NCBI GenBank assembly: GCA_037146835.1
Contig: JBAWWI010000070.1
Coordinates: 1-10,929, forward strand
Direction: 5' to 3'
Source of the DNA: IMCC26256 sp037146835
GTDB taxonomy: Bacteria > Actinomycetota > Acidimicrobiia > IMCC26256
Length of the DNA stretch: 10,929 nt
The position numbers and the translations under genes are program-made. Under the pieces are notes generated by a model that was not told the origin of the DNA, did no database searches, and worked only from the letters and a program-made list of their open reading frames with translations. Every line of letters begins with the position of its first letter. Position 1 is the stretch's first letter. Of the stretch, positions 5,237 to 10,929 are shown piece after piece.

Positions 5237-6477
5237 GACTCATCGCTACCGGCCTAACCGATGTTGGCATGGTGCGCGAAGGCAACGAAGACAATTACCT
5301 TCACGATGAGCGACTCGGTATCTATGCCGTAGCTGATGGTATGGGTGGCCACGAAGCCGGTGAGGTTGCAAGTGCAGTCGCAATCGAGGCACTTCGCGCT
5401 GGCATTGCGGGTGGCTCGCTCATCACAGAGGCTGTAATACAAGCCAATTCTGCTGTTCTCGAGAAGGCCGCCGCGAATCCTGCGATGCGCGGGATGGGCA
5501 CAACTCTCACGGCTGCAATTCAGGTTGAGGGAGGGCTGCGAATCGGCCATGTCGGCGACTCGCGCGCTTATGTGTTGCGCGCCGGAATCCTTGCCCGTGT
5601 CACTGATGACCACAGCCTCGTTGAGGAGCTCGTACGCGACGGACAGATCACTCTCGAGCAAGCAGCGGTACACCCACAGCGATCAGTAATAACTCGCGCC
5701 CTCGGCATTGAGCGCGACATCAAGGTTGATGACATCTCGCTCGAACTCACAGACGGCGATCGCGTCCTTATCTGCTCTGATGGATTGAGCGGAATGGTTC
5801 GAGAGACTGAGATAAGCGCCATCATGAGACGCGAGGCAGATACCGATGCCGTGGCTCGCGCGCTTATTACAGCAGCCAACGCTGGCGGCGGCGAGGACAA
5901 CATCACAGTTGTTGTTATCGATGTGATTGGCGAAGACGGTGACCCCGAGCCATCTCCGCTCCCTGAGATCGGAGTCGGACTCGTTGCCGTGCGAGCTAGA
6001 GAGGCGCGTGAGGCTGCAAGTAAAGCCGAGACCCCTCTCGGCGCGCCGAGCGCACTCGCAAGTGAATCAAGCCCCAAACCACGAAGGCGCATGCGCATCT
6101 CTCGTGGTGTGATCTTGGCTGCGTTACCTGTCGTTGCCATCATCGCTATCTGTATTGGTGTGCTCGGCTGGTATGCGCGTGGCCAGTATTACGTTGGTTA
6201 CCAAGGGCAGCGAGTTGCAGTATTTCAAGGAGTGCCCGATGGGCTCGCCGGCTGGGGCCCAACGGTTGAGTGGAGCTCATACCTCTCGCGCAGCGACCTA
6301 ACTCCAGCTCAGCGCGCGAGTGTCGGCGAGAACATCTCCTTCCCAAGTGAGCAACGCGCTCGAGAATACGTCTCGCGCTTCGAGGTTGACTTTGAGAAGC
6401 GCACAACGCTAACCACCACGACCTCGACGACCTCGCCGACATCCCCTACGTCTACGACATCCACAACTACGCCGTGA
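5233..6477 (+). CDS. pstP: PstP: PP2C-family Ser/Thr protein phosphatase, membrane-bound
   Basis: 414 residues. The cytoplasmic PP2C domain (about 1-232) carries the metal-binding and catalytic motifs: R15 and NED (18-20), ADGMGGH (34-40), GDSR (108-111), SDGLSG (182-187) and GEDN (220-223). A linker is followed by one membrane helix (about 292-314) and an exterior segment (315-390). The protein ends in a tail made almost wholly of Thr, Ser and Pro (391-414). It is a Mn2+/Mg2+-dependent phosphatase that removes phosphate from PknB, FHA-bound partners and PBPs, so it opposes the kinase encoded downstream. The start is GTG, overlapping fhaB by 4 nt, with AGAGG 7 nt upstream as a plausible ribosome site. 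The stop overlaps the rodA GTG by 4 nt. Confidence 0.95.
   Translation: MRLIATGLTDVGMVREGNEDNYLHDERLGIYAVADGMGGHEAGEVASAVAIEALRAGIAGGSLITEAVIQANSAVLEKAAANPAMRGMGTTLTAAIQVEGGLRIGHVGDSRAYVLRAGILARVTDDHSLVEELVRDGQITLEQAAVHPQRSVITRALGIERDIKVDDISLELTDGDRVLICSDGLSGMVRETEISAIMRREADTDAVARALITAANAGGGEDNITVVVIDVIGEDGDPEPSPLPEIGVGLVAVRAREAREAASKAETPLGAPSALASESSPKPRRRMRISRGVILAALPVVAIIAICIGVLGWYARGQYYVGYQGQRVAVFQGVPDGLAGWGPTVEWSSYLSRSDLTPAQRASVGENISFPSEQRAREYVSRFEVDFEKRTTLTTTTSTTSPTSPTSTTSTTTP
6403..6474 (+). repeat. Low-complexity Thr/Ser/Pro codon tract at the 3' end of pstP
   Basis: Degenerate three-base repeats (ACG, ACC, TCG, CCG, TCT and similar) encode 24 residues, nearly all Thr, Ser or Pro. The tract lies outside the membrane on the predicted topology. 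Such tails are typical sites for O-mannosylation in actinobacteria, and they readily change length by slippage. Confidence 0.7.
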
Positions 6478-7850
6478 GCGCCGTTAGAACCCCTCTTGCT
6501 AGCCAGCGCCGCAATGCAGAGCTAGGCCTCGGAGTTGTAGCAATTCTTGTAACGGTCGGTGGCTACCTGTTACTTGCTCTCTCCTCGGCACCGGCACTCC
6601 CATCTGATTTCTGGTTCTTCCTTGCATTTATCTCAAGCCTCTTCTTTGTTGCACATATCGGCGTGCGGTTCCTTGCACCTAATGCTGAGCCGACACTTCT
6701 TCCATTGGTGACCATGCTCAACGGGCTTGGATTCGTGATGATTTCGCGACTCGATCTTGTGCTCCCTGAGAGCCAGCGAACTGCTCGCACGCAGGCCGTA
6801 TGGATCGCCGTTGGGATCGGGGTCTGCTGCCTTGTGCTGGGATTGGTTCGCCACATCGATGCGCTACGCCGCTATCGCTCAATCTTCCTTGCTCTTGGGG
6901 TTGGCGCACTACTGCTTCCGCTCCTCCCAGGGCTCGGGTACGAAGCAAACAACGCTCGCCTCTGGATTCACCTCGGGCCTCTTAACTTCCAACCCGGTGA
7001 AGCGGCCAAGGTGCTTCTTGTCATCTTCTTCGCTGCATACCTCGGCGATAATCGTGAGTTGTTGCGCGCAGGCACCCGACGCATAGGTCGCATGTTTCTC
7101 CCAGCCCCCCGACACCTTGGCCCACTGCTACTTCCCTGGGCGGCAGCGATCCTCATAATGGTGCAGCAGAAAGACCTCGGATCATCTCTCCTGTTCTTTA
7201 CCGTTTTTGTTGCAATGCTCTACATGGCAACAGAGCGCGTGGCCTATGTAATTATCGGCCTTCTCCTCTTCGCGATTGCAGCCTTCATTGCCTATCAGGC
7301 GTTCTCGCATGTTCAGTTGCGGGTCGATATATGGCTCGACCCTTGGAAAGACGCACAGGATCGTGGTTACCAACTCGTGCAGAGTCTCTTCGCACTTGGG
7401 TCAGGTGGGCTAAGTGGCGCGGGTCTTGGTCTCGGTCGCCCAGACCTGATCCCTTATGCATCTACTGACTTTGTCTTCTCTGCCATCGGCGAAGAGTTAG
7501 GCCTATATGGAACTGTCTCGGTAGTAATTGCTTTCTTGCTATTCGTGGGCTCTGGATTCAGGATTGCCGTACAGGCATCGAGGCCATTCCCTAAACTTCT
7601 CGCCGCTGGCCTTACCACCATCATTGGGATTCAGACGTTTGTAATTGTTGGCGGCGTCATACGCCTAATACCTCTCACCGGAGTGACCCTCCCCTTTGTC
7701 TCATATGGAGGCTCGTCACTCATTGCAAACTTTGCGATCCTTGCGCTATTACTTCGCGTCTCCGATGAGACTGCGATTGAAGCACACTTAGCAGCAGAGC
7801 AGGCAGCGCGCACAGACGCTGCAACCACAGCGTCTGGTGCTACTACATGA
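6474..7850 (+). CDS. rodA: RodA/FtsW-family SEDS peptidoglycan glycosyltransferase
   Basis: 458 residues of polytopic membrane protein with about ten hydrophobic helices, the usual SEDS size. It polymerises lipid II into glycan strands together with the class B PBP encoded next. Signature segments are NARLWIHLGPLNFQPGE (160-176), QQKDLGSSL (231-239), WLDPW (287-291) with an Asp that may be the catalytic one in the large exterior loop, GGLSGAGLGLGRP (311-323), and IPLTGVTLPFVSYGGSSL (399-416). The start is a GTG overlapping the pstP stop, with no clear ribosome site, so it is probably translationally coupled. The Ala/Thr-rich C-terminal tail is cytoplasmic. Position in the pstP-pbpA-pknB operon argues for the RodA-type member (M. 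tuberculosis Rv0017c) rather than the division-specific FtsW, which sits in the dcw cluster. Confidence 0.95.
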   Translation: MSAVRTPLASQRRNAELGLGVVAILVTVGGYLLLALSSAPALPSDFWFFLAFISSLFFVAHIGVRFLAPNAEPTLLPLVTMLNGLGFVMISRLDLVLPESQRTARTQAVWIAVGIGVCCLVLGLVRHIDALRRYRSIFLALGVGALLLPLLPGLGYEANNARLWIHLGPLNFQPGEAAKVLLVIFFAAYLGDNRELLRAGTRRIGRMFLPAPRHLGPLLLPWAAAILIMVQQKDLGSSLLFFTVFVAMLYMATERVAYVIIGLLLFAIAAFIAYQAFSHVQLRVDIWLDPWKDAQDRGYQLVQSLFALGSGGLSGAGLGLGRPDLIPYASTDFVFSAIGEELGLYGTVSVVIAFLLFVGSGFRIAVQASRPFPKLLAAGLTTIIGIQTFVIVGGVIRLIPLTGVTLPFVSYGGSSLIANFAILALLLRVSDETAIEAHLAAEQAARTDAATTASGATT

Positions 7851-9301
7851 ATAGGGCAATCAGGCGCGTTGGTTATGTAGTAGTTGCACTGCTTCTCATT
7901 ATTGTTGGGCAGCTCACATACCTTCAGGTAATTGACTCGTCCAAGCTCGCCAATGACCCGCGCAACAGTCGAATATTTCTTCGCAACTTCAATCGCCCAC
8001 GCGGCAAAGTCATCAGCGCCGATGGCGAGGTACTCGCAGTCTCAACCAGGACGAACGACGAGTATGGATATCAGCGCACCTACCCACAGGGCTCGCTCTT
8101 CGCACATACCGTTGGCTACCAGTCTGTAATTATTGGATCTGCTGGCGTAGAGCGTTCGTACGACAATGACCTCACCGGTCGATCTCTCGCCAACAATCCC
8201 CTGCGCTATCCATCACTGCTTCGCGGCGGAACCCAAGTAGGTGATGTTGTGCTCTCGCTGCGAGCAGACATACAACGCGCTGCAAAGGATGCACTTGCTG
8301 GTCAGCGCGGCTCTGTGACGGTTATTGACCCGAGTACCGGCGCGATTATTGCGATGTATACGAACCCTTCATTTGATCCTCAGCCACTGGCATCACACAA
8401 TTCGAGTGCCGTCCAGAAGTATTACAGCGCCCTATCCGCCGATCCGTTGAACCCCGCGTTACCTCGTGCGTATCGCGAGATCTACCCGCCAGGTTCAACA
8501 TTCAAGGTGGTAACCACATCGGCTGCCCTCGCAACCGGCAAGGCAACGCCTGAGAGTGTCTACCCACCCGATCGCAGTTACACGGCACCGCAAACTACTA
8601 ACGCAATCAATAACTTCGGCAATAAGCCGTGTGGTGGAACTCTCCCGGAGGCATTCCGCCAGTCATGCAATGCCGTCTTTGCGAGGCTCGGCGTTGAGAT
8701 GGGCGAGGAGTTTGTCCCCGAGCTCGAGGGCTTTGGATTCAACTCCGCACCGGAAATCGACATGAGCCCCGGCGCAGCGGTCAGCGTTGGTCCACAACTC
8801 GGATCCTTCAAGAATGACAAACCATCATTTGCATTAGCCGGTATCGGTCAAGGACCCGTCGCTGGTACTCCGCTTCAGATGGCACTAGTTGCAGCAGCAA
8901 TCGCCAACAAGGGGATGATCATGAAGCCTCATGTTGGAGAGAAGGTCACCGATCGAGAGGGGAAGATCGTCAGGAGAGTCAAGCCATCTGCGTGGAAGAA
9001 GGCCACATCTCCAGAGATCGCAGCGACCCTGACGGAGTTCATGCTCTCAGTCGTAAATAGCGGGACCGGAACCGCTGCCCGAATCCCCGGCGTTGCAGTT
9101 GCGGGAAAGACCGGAACAGCCCAATCACCAGGGGGCCCTCCTCATGCTTGGTTTATAGCCTTCGCACCTGCTGAGGCTCCTCGATTCGCCATCTCAGTAA
9201 TCATTGAGCGCGGTGGATCTGTCGGCGACGAAGCCACCGGAGGTCGAGTAGCGGCTCCCGTCGCCGCAAAAGTTCTACGTGCACTCCTTGGAGTGAAGTG
9301 A
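7847..9301 (+). CDS. pbpA: PbpA: class B penicillin-binding protein (transpeptidase)
   Basis: 484 residues, matching mycobacterial PbpA (about 490). One membrane anchor (about 8-29) precedes the exterior PBP dimer-like region (about 45-130) and the transpeptidase domain (about 150-480). The three active-site motifs are intact: STFK (217-220, nucleophile Ser217), SCN (273-275) and KTG (421-423). It cross-links stem peptides of new peptidoglycan and partners with the SEDS protein encoded upstream. In mycobacteria PbpA is needed for septation and is phosphorylated by PknB. The ATG overlaps the rodA stop (ATGA). A Cys at 262 and another within SCN (274) are the only cysteines visible in the domain. 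Confidence 0.95.
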   Translation: MNRAIRRVGYVVVALLLIIVGQLTYLQVIDSSKLANDPRNSRIFLRNFNRPRGKVISADGEVLAVSTRTNDEYGYQRTYPQGSLFAHTVGYQSVIIGSAGVERSYDNDLTGRSLANNPLRYPSLLRGGTQVGDVVLSLRADIQRAAKDALAGQRGSVTVIDPSTGAIIAMYTNPSFDPQPLASHNSSAVQKYYSALSADPLNPALPRAYREIYPPGSTFKVVTTSAALATGKATPESVYPPDRSYTAPQTTNAINNFGNKPCGGTLPEAFRQSCNAVFARLGVEMGEEFVPELEGFGFNSAPEIDMSPGAAVSVGPQLGSFKNDKPSFALAGIGQGPVAGTPLQMALVAAAIANKGMIMKPHVGEKVTDREGKIVRRVKPSAWKKATSPEIAATLTEFMLSVVNSGTGTAARIPGVAVAGKTGTAQSPGGPPHAWFIAFAPAEAPRFAISVIIERGGSVGDEATGGRVAAPVAAKVLRALLGVK

Positions 9302-9330
9302 CCCAACACCCATTACCCCTATCCACCAAG

Positions 9331-9336
9331 TAGTTT
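9331..9336 (+). promoter_or_regulatory. Weak candidate -10 box ahead of pknB
   Basis: The 45-nt gap between pbpA and pknB is the only sizeable spacer inside the operon. It holds TAGTTT, 10 nt before the pknB ATG, no good ribosome-binding sequence and no hairpin. An internal promoter with a very short leader is possible, but the match is weak and no -35 box is seen. Confidence 0.2.
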
Positions 9337-9346
9337 GAGACCACCC

Positions 9347-10929
9347 ATGCCGAACGAACCCCGTGTAATCGCAGATAGATACGAGATAGTTGAGCTAATC
9401 GCGCGCGGCGGAATGTCCGAGGTATTCCTCGCTCAAGACCGCCGGCTATCTCGGCCGGTTGCGATCAAGATCCTTGCTGGCGAACTCTCTCGTGATCCAA
9501 GTTTTGTTGAGCGCTTTCGTCGCGAGGCACAAGATGCAGGAAACCTGAGCCACGCCAACATCGTCTCGGTCTTCGACTGGGGACAAGATGGCGATACTTC
9601 ATTCATAGTGATGGAGTACATCGATGGCCGCTCGGTGCGCAATCTCATTGATACTCGCGGCCACCTAGATGATATTCAGGTAGCTGGGATTGGTGGCGAG
9701 ATCGCAGCGGCACTCTCATCCGCTCATGCTGCTGGAGTGGTGCATCGCGACATTAAGCCCGCGAACATTTTGATCTCAACCTCCGGCAAGGTAAAGGTCA
9801 CAGATTTTGGTATCGCTCACGCGAGTAGTGCAGGTACTGAGCTAACTCGCGCCGGATCTGTAATGGGCACTGCTACTTACTTCTCGCCCGAACAGGCACA
9901 GGGGCTCGCTGTTGACGCGCGATCCGATGTGTACTCCCTCGGGATCGTTCTCTACGAGATGTCAACGGGGAGCCCGCCATTCTCTGGTGATAATCCTGTT
10001 GCTATCGCATACCAACAGGTTCAAGACGTAGTGCCACCACCCTCAACACGCAACCCTGCAATTGCTGCTGGGCTAGAGAAGATCATTCTCACCGCTCTTG
10101 AGAAGAACCCAGACGATCGATATGCAACTGCAGATGACATGCGTGCAGACCTACTTAGGTTTAGGCGCGGCGATGAGGTAATTGGTGGAGTGCTTACCGC
10201 CACAGGAGTAAATGTCCCCACCACTCTCACCCCTGCCGTAGCTGTGGTCGGCGTTGGGGCGGCAGCGGCTGGTGCTGCGGTAGCGCGCCCACGACAGGCG
10301 CCGCGCGGCCGTAATCGCGGAACCATTATCTCTATCTCCGCGATTATTGCGGTGTTGATTCTTGTTCTTGGTGGATTACTAATCTCTCGCGTTGGATCAC
10401 AGAGTTCAGGGGGTCGCATCGACGTCCCGGATGTGACGAACTTGCTTGAGAATGCGGCCAAATCAAAGCTTGAGAGCCTCGGCTTTAAGGTCACCTCAGA
10501 GCAGTCATCGAGCACTCTCCCCAAGGGCCAGGTATTCGCACAGGATCCAGAGGGCGGCACTCTGCTCGCTAAGGGCGAGAGCGTAAACCTGCGTGTCAGC
10601 GGAGGACTAGGCAAAGAGAAGGTTCCGCCTGTCGAGGGCAAGGATCTTGAGACTGCGCGCGCTGATCTAAATCTTGCAGGGTTTAAGAGTATCGAGGTCA
10701 AGGAAGAGGCGAGCGAGACCATCGCAGTGGGTCTTGCTATTCGCACCACCCCCGCTGCAGGGCGTTCAGTCGTTATAACTCAACCCATCACACTATTTGT
10801 CTCACTCGGCAAGCCCAAGGTTGCTGTTCCACAGATTGCGCAGGGTCTAACGCTCTCTGATGCAATCACACTTCTTAAAGAAGCCGGGCTAACCGCTCAG
10901 GCTGTACTGCAGCCCTCAGATACCGTCGC
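9347..10929 (+). CDS. pknB: PknB: transmembrane Ser/Thr kinase with PASTA repeats, partial (3' end outside window)
   Basis: 527 complete codons are present before the right edge. The kinase domain (about 12-272) has the Gly-rich loop ARGGMSEVF (19-27), Lys41, the catalytic loop HRDIKPAN (133-140), DFG (153-155) and the activation-loop end GTATYFSPEQ (174-183). A juxtamembrane stretch with an Ala/Val-rich patch (298-312) and basic residues leads to one membrane helix (about 326-347). Two full exterior PASTA repeats (about 358-420 and 425-488) and the first part of a third (from 491) follow. PASTA domains bind muropeptides or lipid II; the kinase then phosphorylates cell-wall and division proteins including PbpA and the FHA proteins, and PstP reverses this. 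The ATG begins MPNEPRVIADRYEIVELI, the normal family N-terminus. It follows pbpA directly, the place usually occupied by pknA. Confidence 0.95.
   Translation, partial: MPNEPRVIADRYEIVELIARGGMSEVFLAQDRRLSRPVAIKILAGELSRDPSFVERFRREAQDAGNLSHANIVSVFDWGQDGDTSFIVMEYIDGRSVRNLIDTRGHLDDIQVAGIGGEIAAALSSAHAAGVVHRDIKPANILISTSGKVKVTDFGIAHASSAGTELTRAGSVMGTATYFSPEQAQGLAVDARSDVYSLGIVLYEMSTGSPPFSGDNPVAIAYQQVQDVVPPPSTRNPAIAAGLEKIILTALEKNPDDRYATADDMRADLLRFRRGDEVIGGVLTATGVNVPTTLTPAVAVVGVGAAAAGAAVARPRQAPRGRNRGTIISISAIIAVLILVLGGLLISRVGSQSSGGRIDVPDVTNLLENAAKSKLESLGFKVTSEQSSSTLPKGQVFAQDPEGGTLLAKGESVNLRVSGGLGKEKVPPVEGKDLETARADLNLAGFKSIEVKEEASETIAVGLAIRTTPAAGRSVVITQPITLFVSLGKPKVAVPQIAQGLTLSDAITLLKEAGLTAQAVLQPSDTV

Noticed and set aside
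5568..6143. 191-codon minus-strand open frame
   Set aside because: Antisense to pstP, with the same shadow-like composition and no start signal.
10021..10749. 242-codon minus-strand open frame
   Set aside because: Antisense to the kinase-to-PASTA region of pknB; low-complexity Ser/Ala/Pro/Arg composition and no recognisable domain.

Overview
The window looks like the chromosome of an actinobacterium of moderate GC content. The main evidence is the order of the right-hand genes: tRNA-Leu, then fhaA, fhaB, pstP, rodA, pbpA and a PASTA-type pknB. This is the actinobacterial cell-growth and division signalling cluster. The lineage cannot be fixed from sequence alone. A streamlined aquatic actinobacterium would fit the short FHA proteins, the tight gene packing and the probable leaderless promoters, but that is inference.

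Left part (about 1-3,900, all minus strand) is accessory in character. It holds: (i) the first 837 codons of a large PLD-like / superfamily II helicase / DUF3427 protein that runs off the left edge; (ii) a 20-bp sequence resembling the 3' end of an actinobacterial tmRNA gene, a possible relic attachment site; (iii) a membrane-anchored, cysteine-rich pentapeptide-repeat protein; and (iv) a mazEF-type toxin-antitoxin pair. The pair's promoter carries five GTAT repeats spaced at one helical turn, a likely autoregulatory operator. The block abuts the 3' side of a tRNA-Leu(CAG) gene (3943-4025, minus).

Right part (4,026-10,929, plus strand) is a compact core operon. fhaA is followed by fhaB after 3 nt. 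fhaB/pstP, pstP/rodA and rodA/pbpA each overlap by 4 nt (GTGA or ATGA). pknB follows after 45 nt and is cut by the right edge in its third PASTA repeat. PknB is expected to sense peptidoglycan or lipid II outside the cell and phosphorylate targets inside. PstP reverses this, the FHA proteins read the phosphothreonines, and RodA plus PbpA form the SEDS/class B PBP pair that polymerises and cross-links septal or lateral peptidoglycan. No pknA lies between pbpA and pknB.

No CRISPR array, insertion sequence, integrase or convincing intrinsic terminator was seen. The longest gene-free stretches are short (2513-2596, 3230-3307, 3872-3942, 4026-4105, 9302-9346), and each is discussed below where it carries a signal. 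No clearly new multi-gene system was found. The most unusual points are the phased operator, the tmRNA-like sequence, and the helicase-PLD protein as a candidate defence gene.
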